Below are positions 8,744 to 16,662 of a stretch of DNA of 64,000 nucleotides, one piece after another. Positions within the stretch are counted from its first letter, which is position 1, and each line of letters starts with the position of its first letter. A program made the translations under genes and the position numbers. The notes beneath the pieces are model-generated. The model worked only from the letters and a program-made list of their open reading frames with translations, was not told the origin of the DNA and did no database searches. Origin of the DNA: Bradyrhizobium sp. Arg816 (GTDB lineage Bacteria > Pseudomonadota > Alphaproteobacteria > Rhizobiales > Xanthobacteraceae). The DNA is taken from NCBI RefSeq assembly GCF_029989365.1, contig NZ_JAPRAQ010000010.1, forward strand, positions 62,001 to 126,000, written 5' to 3'.

Positions 8744-9262
8744 ATGACGACAGAAACGCTCTTCCGGATACATCTTGCCCTCGGTTATGTCGCATGGCTA
8801 CTTTGCTTCGGCACGTATGCCTGGCCCTGGCTCAGGTCGATGGACAGGCTCGACGCGCACCGTGCCATCGCCACTCTGCACAGCTTTCGCTTCTTCGGGC
8901 TCGTCTTCATCCTTCCCGGCGTCGTGAGCCCGGACCTCCCGGCTGGCTTCGCGGTGTTCGCTGCCTGGGGCGACTTCGCGACCGGGGTGCTGGCCATGCT
9001 GGCGCTTCTCACGGTGAGGATACGCACGCTCTTCTGGCTGTTCGTCGTCGCCTTCAATCTCGCAGGGGCGATCGACCTCGTCGTCGACTACTACAACGCC
9101 ATCCAGGTCGGCCTTCCCGCGCATGCGGAGTGGCTTGGCTCAACCTACGCGATCCCGATCATCTACGTGCCGCTGCTGATGATCACGCACGTCACCGCAT
9201 TCTATTTTCTGACACGCCCTCGGGTCGACGTCGGGGCCGTGGTACTGGCCGGCGCGGGCTGA
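8744..9262 (+). CDS. Hypothetical membrane protein, about five transmembrane segments
   Basis: The 172-residue protein is strongly hydrophobic with about five predicted membrane helices (for example residues 8-26, 47-65, 72-92, 98-118 and 136-158). GGAGG lies 4-5 nt before ATG 8744. I do not recognise a characterised family. It lies downstream of the exported YciI-like protein and may share its transcript. The gene ends only 26 bases before the broken AraC copy. Confidence 0.7.
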   Translation: MTTETLFRIHLALGYVAWLLCFGTYAWPWLRSMDRLDAHRAIATLHSFRFFGLVFILPGVVSPDLPAGFAVFAAWGDFATGVLAMLALLTVRIRTLFWLFVVAFNLAGAIDLVVDYYNAIQVGLPAHAEWLGSTYAIPIIYVPLLMITHVTAFYFLTRPRVDVGAVVLAGAG

Positions 9263-9288
9263 GACGAACCAGGCCTCTCGTGCAAGGC

Positions 9289-9463
9289 GTCGTCGGCTAC
9301 ACCAGACAATCTGGAGCCCGCCGCGCTCCACCTTTATTGCGACTGGCTTCCGGCCAGCAGCGAGGAAGCGCGCGACTTCCCGATCTATTGCCAGCGGCTG
9401 AGCTTCTTCCCGGAGGTACCGGAGCGTGAGACGGTTGCGGACGTGTTTCTGCCGCTGAAGTAG
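9289..9463 (+). pseudogene. Truncated second copy of the AraC/GyrI regulator 3' end
   Basis: Bases 9289-9463 align with 5586-5759, the last 58 codons of the AraC/GyrI gene, including the same stop position. The copy has one inserted A (ACCAGACAATCTGG against ACCGACAATCTGG) that breaks the frame near its start, plus scattered substitutions. No helix-turn-helix part exists here, so this is a non-functional duplication remnant. Confidence 0.9.
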
Positions 9464-9474
9464 CGCTCCCTTGT

Positions 9475-9551
9475 AGGATGGGTAGCGCGAAGCGAAACCG
9501 ATCAATACCGCGCGTCGATCGCGATGGGTTTCGCTGCGCTCTCCCCATCCT
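9475..9551. repeat. Dispersed inverted repeat, element type 2
   Basis: Arms AGGATGGGTAGCGCGAAGCG and the complementary GATGGGTTTCGCTGCGCTCT...CCATCCT flank a short centre. A related half-element lies at 6934-6962. It fills the space between the AraC remnant and the next repeat. Confidence 0.75.
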
Positions 9552-9596
9552 GCGCGTTCTGCCTCAAGAACCCGTCCCCGTCACATGCACCTGAAC

Positions 9597-9710
9597 CTTA
9601 TCCTGAGAGCCCGCCACAGGCGGGCGTCTCGAAGGATGGCGTCAGGCGAGATAGGGGCCTGCATGGTTCGAGACGCGCTTCGCGCTCCTCACCATGAGGG
9701 TCTTCGAACC
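9597..9710. repeat. Dispersed palindromic repeat, element type 3
   Basis: The segment combines a CCTTATCCTGAG...GGCGGGCGTCTCGAAGGATG half and a TGGTTCGAGACGCGCTTCGC...CACCATGAGG half, each internally palindromic. I recall this as a high-copy intergenic repeat of Bradyrhizobium-like genomes. It carries no plausible gene. Confidence 0.7.
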
Positions 9711-9754
9711 TTCGCTGCAAAGTTGCTAACCGGCGCTCTACCCATCGTGCGCGC

Positions 9755-10264
9755 TCATCTCCCCAGCGCCATCGCGATGCGCGAGGCCAGAAGCTTGACG
9801 ATGAAGCCTGGCGAATAGCTTCGATAGCTCGGCACATCATCCGACAGCACGACGCCATCCGGTTTGAATTTCGTGCAAATCCGGGCCTGAAGCGGCGGGA
9901 GGTCGCCGTGAAATCGCGCCCGGTAGGCCGAGACCCAGTGCGGGCCTCGATCGAAATTCACGAACATCGCTGAATTGCAGCACGTCGCGACAACCCTGTT
10001 GGTCGGCGACGTGTCCTTCAGCTTACGAGGCTGCAAATGTTCGGCTCCCCTGGAGCATTCGAACCGGTCTTTGCGATAGAGCATATAGGCCGTCCCGCCG
10101 TCTGGATCGCGCACGGCGGGCGAATTCGGCAGCGCTTCGATCTGCGCTGCGCCGTTCTGGCAGTCGTCGCAATAGCAGGCGGCGCTGACAATCGGCTTGC
10201 CGGACGCTCGGACTTCGACGCTGCCGCAGGCGCATGTTGCGGTCATGGTAGGGGCGCTGGTCAT
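9755..10264 (-). CDS. GFA/CENP-V family zinc protein
   Basis: The protein is about 169 residues. The N terminus carries CACGSVEV and CYCDDCQ, the zinc cysteines of the glutathione-dependent formaldehyde-activating enzyme (GFA/Mss4) fold, and a later CC pair (VATCCNSAM) completes the set. Members bind zinc; the enzymatic role of most is unproven. Several in-frame ATGs (10300, 10279, 10264, 10246) compete and none has a clear ribosome site, so the start is uncertain. Its 3' end exists again as a remnant at 6949-7015. Confidence 0.75.
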   Translation of the reverse strand: MTSAPTMTATCACGSVEVRASGKPIVSAACYCDDCQNGAAQIEALPNSPAVRDPDGGTAYMLYRKDRFECSRGAEHLQPRKLKDTSPTNRVVATCCNSAMFVNFDRGPHWVSAYRARFHGDLPPLQARICTKFKPDGVVLSDDVPSYRSYSPGFIVKLLASRIAMALGR

Positions 10265-10389
10265 GGGCTGGCATCTCATGGAGTTCGTGGAGGGTTTCAA
10301 GCTGCTTCAGCTCGTAGGACGGATGAGCGAAGCGGAATCCGACATTTCGGCGCGACGAAAATTGGCGGATTGCGCGTCGTTCACCCGCC

Positions 10390-10887
10390 TTACGGTCGCG
10401 ACATCTTCTCGAACTTCTTCACCAGCCGCTCGCGCTTGAGCCGCGACAGCCGCTGGATCCAGAACATCCCATCAAGCTGGTCGATCTCGTGCTGGTGGCA
10501 GACCGCGCGCAACGCCTCCGATTCCTCGCTTTGCACGTTGCCGTCGAGATCCCAGTAGCTGATCCGCACGCGCGCGTGGCGCTGGACCTCGTCGTTGACG
10601 CCGGGCATCGAGACGCTGCCTTCCTTGTGCAGGATCATCTCGGGCGAGGCCCATGTGATTTCCGGATTGACGTAGATCTGCGGGCCCGCCTTGGCGTCGA
10701 GCTCGAGCACGACGACGCGCAAGGGCACGCCGATATGCGGCGCCGTGATGCCGATGCCGGGCGCGGCGCGCATCGTGTCCAGCAGGTCCGCTGCAAGCTC
10801 GCGCAGGCCCTCGTCGAAGGCGGTGACGGGGCGGGCGGGGATCGCGAGGCGGCGGTCGGGGTAGCGGACGATCGGGCGAATTGTCAT
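10390..10887 (-). CDS. Peptide deformylase-like protein lacking two metal ligands
   Basis: The 165-residue protein follows the peptide deformylase layout: motif 1 GIGITAPH (44-51), motif 2 EGSVS (89-93) and motif 3 HEIDQ (133-137). Canonical motifs are GxGxAAPQ, EGCLS and HExDH, so the metal-binding Cys (here S91) and second His (here Q137) are missing, while H133 and E134 remain. Known enzymes remove the N-formyl group from nascent chains using Fe or Zn. This paralogue is probably inactive as a deformylase, or uses other chemistry. TAGGAG precedes ATG 10887. Confidence 0.85.
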   Translation of the reverse strand: MTIRPIVRYPDRRLAIPARPVTAFDEGLRELAADLLDTMRAAPGIGITAPHIGVPLRVVVLELDAKAGPQIYVNPEITWASPEMILHKEGSVSMPGVNDEVQRHARVRISYWDLDGNVQSEESEALRAVCHQHEIDQLDGMFWIQRLSRLKRERLVKKFEKMSRP

Positions 10888-10935
10888 GCAGGCTCCTACC
10901 ACTCACGGATGGTTGAAGCACCCGTTCTTGACGCT

Positions 10936-10953
10936 CTACCAACTAGAAGGTAG
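10936..10953. promoter_or_regulatory. TetR-type operator upstream of the TetR gene
   Basis: CTACCAACTAGAAGGTAG is an 18-bp near-palindrome centred on CTAG. It is almost the same as the site at 11623-11640 before the next gene. A TTGACG -35-like hexamer lies just upstream at 10928, so binding would block transcription of tetR. Confidence 0.8.
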
Positions 10954-10964
10954 TGAACTCCGCC

Positions 10965-11549
10965 ATGACCAACGTTTCCTCGACGGCCGACGACATCCTG
11001 GCCTGCGCGCGCACCCTGATCATCGCGGGCGGCTATAACGGCTTCAGCTACGCCGACGTGGCTGACGTCGTCGGCATCCGCAAGCCGAGTATCCACCACC
11101 ATTTCGCCAGCAAGGTCGATCTGGTCCGCACCCTCGTGTCGCGCTATCGCGCGGAAGCCGAGGCGGGACTGTCCGCGCTCGAACGCAATGTCGCGGACCC
11201 TCGCGAGCAGCTCAAAAGCTATGTCGGGTATTGGGAGGCGTGCATCAATGATGCGACGGCGCCTTTCTGCGTGTGTGCGTTGCTTGCTTGCGAGCTACCG
11301 ATTCTGCCGGAGGAGGTGGCGCTTGAAGTCCGCGCGCATTTCCGTTCGCTCGCGTCGTGGCTGACCTCGGTGATGGAGCGCGGCAAGCGGAAGGGGCAGC
11401 TGCAGCTCTCCAGCGCAGCGAAGGTCGAGGCTGAAGGCTTCATGGCGACCATTCACGGCGCGATGCTGTCGGCGCGTGCCTATGGCGATCCAAAGATGTT
11501 CGGCGTGATCGCCGGGCCGCTGCTGGATCGGTTGTCCGCCAGGCACTGA
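10965..11549 (+). CDS. TetR/AcrR-family repressor
   Basis: The 194-residue protein has a TetR DNA-binding domain (ADDILACARTLIIAGGYNGF, then YADVADVVGIRKPSIHHHFASK) and a helical ligand domain with a conserved YWEACI segment, as in the YcdC/AcrR group. A GTG at 10953 is an alternative start but would overlap the operator. The palindrome before it and the twin before 11654 indicate that it represses itself and the downstream membrane protein gene. Inducer unknown. Confidence 0.88.
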   Translation: MTNVSSTADDILACARTLIIAGGYNGFSYADVADVVGIRKPSIHHHFASKVDLVRTLVSRYRAEAEAGLSALERNVADPREQLKSYVGYWEACINDATAPFCVCALLACELPILPEEVALEVRAHFRSLASWLTSVMERGKRKGQLQLSSAAKVEAEGFMATIHGAMLSARAYGDPKMFGVIAGPLLDRLSARH

Positions 11550-11622
11550 AACATTTCGACGAGACGACAATGACACGCCCGCAGGCACGCTGGGGCGGAG
11601 GGCGACTTGTTGCGCGCGAAGA

Positions 11623-11640
11623 CTACCATCTAGTAGGTAA
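11623..11640. promoter_or_regulatory. TetR-type operator upstream of the DUF308-like gene
   Basis: CTACCATCTAGTAGGTAA shares the CTACCA-CTAG-GGTA architecture with the tetR operator at 10936. It lies 13 bases before the GTG start at 11654, so the TetR protein likely controls this gene. Confidence 0.8.
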
Positions 11641-11653
11641 AGGAGAAAGTGCA

Positions 11654-12231
11654 GTGACGCATCATCAATTGGATCTCGTTCGGGCCGACCGCGAGCAATG
11701 GCTGAAGCTCTACTACTTCATCCGGGCGGCGTTCTCCGTCGCCTGGGTCGTTGCCGCGTTTGCCGTCGGGCCGTCATCTGCGGCGATCGCCGGAGCCTTG
11801 CTCGTGCTCTATCCCGCATGGACGCCGCGGCGAATGTCGTGGACGCGCTCCGCAGCGGCGGCTTGAAACAAAACCGGACGCAGGCGTTCAACGTCCTAGT
11901 TAGCCTGGCGACCACCGTCGCGGTGCTCGTCACCTTGCAGATGAGCATGAACCTTGTGCTTGCCGTGTTCGGAGCATGGGCGATCCTGTCCGGCCTGCTC
12001 CAACTGGGGACGGCCATCCGGCGCTGGAAGAGTTTCGGCGCGCAGTGGGCCATGGTGCTCAGCGGTGGCCAGTCGGCCCTGGCCGGCGGCTTCTTCATCT
12101 TTCAGGCCACGACGCCGATGTCTCCAACGATCGCGAATGTCGCGGGCTACGCTGCAGTCGGCGCGATCTACTTCCTGGTCTCGGCGGTATGGTTGACCGT
12201 GACCGAGTGGCGGCGTGGCGCGGCCATGTGA
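11654..12231 (+). pseudogene. DUF308/HdeD-like membrane protein gene with one-base frameshift
   Basis: The N-terminal part (GTG 11654, AGGAG upstream) reads QWLKLYYFIRAAFSVAWVVA and runs to LLVLYPAW. Continuation in that frame gives a short junk tail ending at 11866, but the +1 frame continues DAAANVVDALRSGG and four further membrane helices to 12231. Joining the two at about 11820 rebuilds a normal six-helix protein with a YPAWDA motif, as if one G were missing in TGGGAC. HdeD-like proteins are small inner-membrane stress proteins. It is either a real mutation or a sequencing error. TetR-regulated. Confidence 0.8.
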
Positions 12232-12248
12232 GGCGTCGCTGTTGCCGT

Positions 12249-12710
12249 TCATTCGTGCGGATAAGGCGTGCCGTCCTTGTGCAGGAACCGGCCGCTGGAA
12301 GCCGGGCTCATCATGTCGACGTCGGAGCAGGTGATGAGGTCATCGGGCGAGCGCGAGCCGACTTCGAGGTAGACGGCCGTCGCATCGGACCGGTTGATCA
12401 TGTGATGGCCGTTGCCGCTTCCCTTCGGGAAAGCGGCGCAGTCGCCGGCGTTGAGCACGGTGTCGCCCTCGTCCTCGACAAGCGTCAGCTCGCCTTCGAG
12501 CACATAGACGAACTCGTCCTCATGAGAATGCCAGTGCCGCTGGCTCGACCAGCCGCCCGGCGGCAGACGCATCAGGTTGACGCCGAAATCGGAGAGGCCA
12601 CCGGCATTGCCGAGCCGCTTGCGGATGCGATCGGCGCAAGGGCCGGCGAAGGGCGCGGGATAGCCGGAGCCCTTGCGCGCCGGGACAGCAGCGATGTCGA
12701 TCTTGGGCAT
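12249..12710 (-). CDS. Cupin-domain protein
   Basis: The 153-residue protein has cupin motif 1 (HWHSHEDEFVYVLEGE) and motif 2 around GDCAAFPKGSGNGHHMIN, giving the His/Glu metal site of the beta-barrel. The conserved front segment (GLSDFGVNLMRLPPGGWSS) is typical of stand-alone cytoplasmic cupins of unassigned function. No signal peptide is seen. It converges on the DUF308-like gene with a 17-base gap. Confidence 0.82.
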   Translation of the reverse strand: MPKIDIAAVPARKGSGYPAPFAGPCADRIRKRLGNAGGLSDFGVNLMRLPPGGWSSQRHWHSHEDEFVYVLEGELTLVEDEGDTVLNAGDCAAFPKGSGNGHHMINRSDATAVYLEVGSRSPDDLITCSDVDMMSPASSGRFLHKDGTPYPHE

Positions 12711-13055
12711 GTAAATGTTCCGTTCAAATCAGCGCATCGCGCGCAGCGGACCGGTGACCGGCGCCATGATCGGCGTCCGTTTGTACGTGATGCAATGAGG
12801 CTTTCGGGATGATGACAGGATGCCAGTGTTTTGCCCGACGTGTCAAATTTCGGCCTGGCATCGCGAGTTCCCGATCATGCAATTTGGCCGCCCCGTAAGT
12901 CATTGATCCCGCGGGGGCTGGCTACTGTGCATGGGGTTGTTTTCGACATTTTTCTTGGCGGGCCGCAAAAGCCTGCTACGAAAAATGACGCGAGCCTGTC
13001 GGTCTCCGGCGTTTCCATTCGTCTTCCACCCAGACAGACCTGACGGGAGACCCAA
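12711..13055. other. Intergenic control region between cupin and MFS genes
   Basis: No gene is visible in these 345 bases. An 8-bp dyad, CATTTTTC at 12947-12954 and GAAAAATG at 12980-12987, sits about 70-110 bases before the MFS start and could be a regulator site. Otherwise I see only promoter-sized sequence for the two divergent genes. Confidence 0.4.
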
Positions 13056-14279
13056 ATGAACGCTTCCTCCTATCGCTGGGTGATCGTTGCCGCGGGCGGC
13101 TTGCTCGGCTGCGTCGCGATCGGCGGCATGTTTTCGCTGCCGGTGTTCCTCCAGCCGATCGCCAAGGACACCGGCTGGTCGGTGACCGGCATTTCCAGCG
13201 CGATGACGATCGGCTTCCTGGCGATGGCCTTCACCAGCATGGCCTGGGGCACTGCGACCGACAGATTCGGACCGCTGCCGGTGGTGCTGACGGGATCGAC
13301 CGTGCTGTCGCTCAGCCTGTTCGCCGCAAGTCATGCGACCTCGCTGCTGGCGTTCCAGGTCATGTTCGGCCTTCTGGTCGGCGCCTCCTGCGCGGCGATC
13401 TTCGCGCCGATGATGGCGACCGTCACCGGCTGGTTCGACACCCATCGCAGCCTGGCTGTGTCGCTGGTGTCGGCCGGCATGGGCATGGCGCCGATGACGA
13501 TGGCGCCGCTCGCGGCCTGGCTCGTCTCCGGCCACGACTGGCGCACCTCGATGCAGATCGTGGCGCTGGTGGTCGGCGCCATCATGATCCCGGTCTCGTT
13601 CCTGGTGCGACGCCCGCCCGCGCTCGCGCATGCCGCGGCCGCGCCTGCGGGCGAGAGCGTGCTGCAAGGGGAGATGTCGCTGGGCGAGGCGCTGCGTTCG
13701 CCGCAATTCATGATCCTGCTCGCCACCAACTTCTTCTGCTGCGCCACCCATTCCGGCCCGATCATCCACACCGTCAGCTATGCCGTGAGCTGCGGCATCC
13801 CGCTGATCGCGGCGGTGACGATCTACAGCATCGAGGGCTTTGCCGGCATGGGCGGCCGTATCGCCTTCGGGCTGCTCGGCGATCGTTTCGGCGCCAAGCG
13901 CGTGCTGGTGACGGGGCTGCTGTTGCAGGCGTTCGGCGCGCTCGCCTATGTCTTCGCGCAGCAGCTCGCGACGTTCTACGCTGTCGGCGCCGTCTTCGGC
14001 TTCATCTATGCCGGCACCATGCCGCTCTATGCCGTGCTGGTGCGCGAAAACTTTCCGCTGCGCATGATGGGCACGGTGATCGGCGGCACCGCGATGGCCG
14101 GCAGCCTCGGCATGGCGACCGGCCCGCTCGCCGGCGGCCTGATCTACGACGCGTTCTCCAGCTACGCCTGGCTCTACATCGCCTCCTGGGCGATGGGCCT
14201 CGGCGCCTTCCTGATGGCGATGAATTTCAGGCCATTCGCCAAGCCGCAAGGCGAGGCGGCTGCGGCGGCGGCGGCGTGA
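13056..14279 (+). CDS. Major facilitator superfamily transporter, 12 helices
   Basis: The 407-residue protein has twelve hydrophobic helices and the MFS loop motif GTATDRFGPLPVVLTGS between helices 2 and 3, repeated as GLLGDRFGAKRVLVTG between 8 and 9. The profile resembles the monocarboxylate/oxalate-formate antiporter group. It would move an organic anion across the inner membrane by proton symport or antiport; the substrate is not predictable. ATG 13056 has GGGAGA upstream. The last residues are a run of Ala. Confidence 0.88.
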   Translation: MNASSYRWVIVAAGGLLGCVAIGGMFSLPVFLQPIAKDTGWSVTGISSAMTIGFLAMAFTSMAWGTATDRFGPLPVVLTGSTVLSLSLFAASHATSLLAFQVMFGLLVGASCAAIFAPMMATVTGWFDTHRSLAVSLVSAGMGMAPMTMAPLAAWLVSGHDWRTSMQIVALVVGAIMIPVSFLVRRPPALAHAAAAPAGESVLQGEMSLGEALRSPQFMILLATNFFCCATHSGPIIHTVSYAVSCGIPLIAAVTIYSIEGFAGMGGRIAFGLLGDRFGAKRVLVTGLLLQAFGALAYVFAQQLATFYAVGAVFGFIYAGTMPLYAVLVRENFPLRMMGTVIGGTAMAGSLGMATGPLAGGLIYDAFSSYAWLYIASWAMGLGAFLMAMNFRPFAKPQGEAAAAAAA

Positions 14280-14301
14280 ATGCGACCATCGAGGCGCAGC
14301 G

Positions 14302-14688
14302 TCAGAGCTGCGCCTCGATCGCCGCCTTGTCCACCACCGACCACACTTGCCAAATCTTTCGCGCGCGGAATTCGTAAGACACGTTCTCGCTGAAGGACAC
14401 GCGTTTGCCGTTGACGGCAAGCCCAAGGAATGTCCCGACCGGCGAACAGTCGAATATCAACCGGGCAGCGATGTTGGGCGGATCGCATATCAGCAGCCCG
14501 ATGTTGAACTGCAGATCCGGAATCTCGCGAAAGTCGTTCTCCAGCATCGCGCGATAGCCCGACAGCCCGAGCGGCCGTGCGTTGTGGCTGGCGTCATCGC
14601 TCACGAACTGTCCGAGCGCCGGCCAATCCTGCCGGTTCAGGCAGGCGATGTAGTCGCGGTAAATGCCGGCGAGGTCGTCTCTGGTCAT
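14302..14688 (-). CDS. SnoaL/NTF2-like protein
   Basis: The 128-residue protein fits the SnoaL-like ester cyclase branch of the NTF2 fold: IYRDYIACLNRQDWPALGQF, then LSGYRAMLENDFREIPDLQF and a C-terminal WSVVDKAAIEAQ. These small alpha+beta barrels bind or isomerise hydrophobic compounds. GGAGC precedes the ATG at 14688. It converges on the MFS gene (22-base gap). Role unknown. Confidence 0.8.
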   Translation of the reverse strand: MTRDDLAGIYRDYIACLNRQDWPALGQFVSDDASHNARPLGLSGYRAMLENDFREIPDLQFNIGLLICDPPNIAARLIFDCSPVGTFLGLAVNGKRVSFSENVSYEFRARKIWQVWSVVDKAAIEAQL

Positions 14689-14742
14689 ATCGAAGCTCCC
14701 AAGGCTTCGATGATAACGCGGAAGAGGGGAAGTTGGCTCAGC

Positions 14743-15615
14743 TCAAAGCCGTTTCTCGAAGAACAGATCCGGGTAGGGATCATCGTTGAAACGCGGGATC
14801 TCGCGCCAGCCCGTGGTGCGGTAGAGCTGGCCGGCCTCGGCGAGCGCGCTGTTGGTGTCGAGCCGCAGCAGCGTGATGCCGAGGTCACGTGCGGCATTCT
14901 CGGCCGCATCCATCAGGCGCCGGCCGAGCCGCAATCCGCGCGCTGCAGGGGCAACCCAGAGACGCTTGATCTCGGCATAGCCGTGATCCGTTCCCTTCAG
15001 TCCGACGCAGCCGATCGGCAGCGTGTCGGACATCGCGACGACGAAGGTCCCGCGCGGGCGGCGCATGTCCTTGGCGTCAGGATCGCGCGACAGCGAGACG
15101 TCAAAACCCTGCTTGAAGCGGCGGCCGAGCTCGGAATAGTACTCGCGCAGGCAATAGCGTGCTTCTTCGCTCCGCGGATCCATCTCCTCCAGCGCGACGC
15201 GCTCGCGCGTCAATGCGGAGGCGATCAGGTCCATCGCCGCCAGCAGCGCGTCGCGCTGCGAATGCTGCACCAGGAAGCCTTCGGCCTGCGTATTCGACAG
15301 CGCCTCGTAGGCTGCGAACTCGCGCCGTCCCGCACGGGTCAACGTCGCGACACGGCGGCGCGCATCGTCCTCATGCGTCGTGGTCTCGACCAGCCCTTCG
15401 TCCTCGAGGCTGCGGAGCAGCCGGCTCATCAATCCGGAATCGAGCCCGAGATAGTCGCGGATCTCCGCCACGTCCGAGCGCCCATGTCCGATCGCATTGA
15501 GCACGCGCGCCGCCCCGAGCGGCCGGCCGCGCCCGAGGAACGAGGTGTCGAGTGCGCCGACGGCGGAGGTGACGGCGCGATTGAAGCGGCGGACGCGGGA
15601 GACGGGATCGAGCAT
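14743..15615 (-). CDS. MarR-GNAT fusion: helix-turn-helix plus acetyltransferase
   Basis: Residues about 1-145 form a MarR winged helix (RDYLGLDSGLMSRLLRSLED, then VETTTHEDDARRRVATLT). Residues about 155-290 form a GNAT acetyltransferase with acetyl-CoA motif A (IKRLWVAPAARGLRLGRRLM). Such fusions are presumed to acetylate a small molecule or protein while regulating transcription. A perfect dyad two bases before the start codon (15617-15638) suggests tight autorepression. The acetylation substrate is not predictable. Confidence 0.88.
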   Translation of the reverse strand: MLDPVSRVRRFNRAVTSAVGALDTSFLGRGRPLGAARVLNAIGHGRSDVAEIRDYLGLDSGLMSRLLRSLEDEGLVETTTHEDDARRRVATLTRAGRREFAAYEALSNTQAEGFLVQHSQRDALLAAMDLIASALTRERVALEEMDPRSEEARYCLREYYSELGRRFKQGFDVSLSRDPDAKDMRRPRGTFVVAMSDTLPIGCVGLKGTDHGYAEIKRLWVAPAARGLRLGRRLMDAAENAARDLGITLLRLDTNSALAEAGQLYRTTGWREIPRFNDDPYPDLFFEKRL

Positions 15616-15616
15616 G

Positions 15617-15638
15617 ATATCTGACTTTAGTCAGATAT
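15617..15638. promoter_or_regulatory. MarR-type operator touching the start codon
   Basis: ATATCTGAC and GTCAGATAT form a perfect 9-bp inverted repeat with a 4-nt centre, beginning one base upstream of the MarR-GNAT ATG (minus strand). The position would block both promoter clearance and ribosome access, consistent with autoregulation. Confidence 0.8.
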
Positions 15639-15667
15639 TGTGTGCTGGTCAATCGAGACGGCCGGTC

Positions 15668-16081
15668 TCACTTCACCAGCGTCAGCAGCGGCTTGTCCTT
15701 GGCGACGATATAGGTCGCAAGCTCGCTCGCTTTGTCGCTGCCGACGTTCTTCGCCGCATGCACCGTTCCGGCCGGAATGAACAGCACGTCGCCTGCCCTA
15801 AGCGTCACCGGGGGCTTGCCCTCGACGTCGTATTCGATGGCGCCCGTCAGCACATAGATAATCTCCTCGCCTGGATGCGTGTGCCGGCCGAACGCAACTC
15901 CGGGCGCGAGGTCGACGCGAACCTGGACCGCCTCGCGACCGGGCGCGCTGAGATCATGGCGCTGGAGGTCGGTGCGCGTGACGCCGGCCGGCTGGGCTGC
16001 CGCCGGCAGGGTGAGAAGGTTGGTGGCGAGCACGGCGGCGCTCGCAAGCACGCGCAGGGTTCGTAATGGATAGGGGCTCAT
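15668..16081 (-). CDS. Exported cupin protein
   Basis: The 137-residue product starts with a signal peptide (LRVLASAAVLATNLLTLPAA, cleavage near AAAQP) followed by a cupin barrel with HTHPGEEIIYVLTGAIEY and GDVLFIPAGTVHAAKN, which supply metal-binding His and Glu. It likely works in the periplasm. AGGAG precedes ATG 16081. The gene lies 31 bases downstream of ohr on the same strand and may be co-transcribed with it. Confidence 0.82.
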   Translation of the reverse strand: MSPYPLRTLRVLASAAVLATNLLTLPAAAQPAGVTRTDLQRHDLSAPGREAVQVRVDLAPGVAFGRHTHPGEEIIYVLTGAIEYDVEGKPPVTLRAGDVLFIPAGTVHAAKNVGSDKASELATYIVAKDKPLLTLVK

Positions 16082-16112
16082 GGTCGGCTCCTGATGTTGG
16101 CTTGATGGCGGG

Positions 16113-16514
16113 TCAGACGAGGGTGGTGGTCACCTCGATGTTGCCGTGGACGGCCTTGGAGTAGGGGCAGATGCCGTGCGCCGCCTCGATCAGCTCCTGG
16201 GCGACCGTGCGATCGACGCCGGGAACGCTGACGTCGAGACGAGCCCGCAGGAAGAAGGCGCCGTTGGCGTTGCTCAGGTCGATCGTGGTGTCGACCGACG
16301 GCTCGCTCGGCAGCTTGACCTTGCGCTGGGCGGCGGCGAGGCCGAGCGCGCCGAGGTAGCAAGCCGACCAGGCGGCGGCGAACAGGTTTTCGGCAGCCGG
16401 GTGCGGCTGCGCCAGCTTGATATCGAGAGAGCCGTCGTTCGCGTGCGCGGCGCCGTCGGGGCCGGACGTGACGCGGGTCTTGCCGGTGAAGAGAAGCTTT
16501 GCAGCGGTGGTCAT
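16113..16514 (-). CDS. ohr: Organic hydroperoxide resistance protein Ohr
   Basis: The 133-residue OsmC/Ohr-fold protein has the two redox cysteines at C52 (SACYLGAL) and C116 (HGICPYSKA). Ohr reduces organic and lipid hydroperoxides in the cytoplasm, with lipoyl proteins as electron donors in studied species. The start at 16514 is chosen because MTTAAKLLFTGKT matches the family N terminus; longer in-frame starts run through the operators. It is divergent from ohrR with two dyads between. Confidence 0.93.
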   Translation of the reverse strand: MTTAAKLLFTGKTRVTSGPDGAAHANDGSLDIKLAQPHPAAENLFAAAWSACYLGALGLAAAQRKVKLPSEPSVDTTIDLSNANGAFFLRARLDVSVPGVDRTVAQELIEAAHGICPYSKAVHGNIEVTTTLV

Positions 16515-16542
16515 GGCAGATCCTTTCGGGTTTGATTTGTAC

Positions 16543-16565
16543 CGCATCCGATCTAATCGGATGCG
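16543..16565. promoter_or_regulatory. OhrR operator 1, perfect 10-bp dyad
   Basis: CGCATCCGAT and ATCGGATGCG flank CTA, a 23-bp perfect palindrome 29 bases before ohr. It resembles sites bound by OhrR in other proteobacteria, and its core recurs at 16604-16618. Confidence 0.85.
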
Positions 16566-16603
16566 CGTTGAAATAAACCCGTCGCTCCGCCCGGTCAAGA
16601 TCT

Positions 16604-16618
16604 TCCGATTTAATCGGA
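16604..16618. promoter_or_regulatory. OhrR operator 2
   Basis: TCCGAT-TTA-ATCGGA repeats the core of operator 1, with the right flank ATGCG also conserved. It lies 45 bases before the ohrR start, giving one site per divergent promoter. Confidence 0.8.
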
Positions 16619-16662
16619 TGCGATTTATATTGACCCTGAGATCACGAATTGCGGAGGTTCAC

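Noticed and set aside
12900..14426. 508-codon reverse frame opposite the MFS transporter
   Set aside because: Composition is Arg/His/Gln-rich and lacks any domain, while the forward frame is a clear transporter.
14347..15624. 425-codon forward frame opposite SnoaL and MarR-GNAT genes
   Set aside because: No domain; both reverse-strand genes are convincing.
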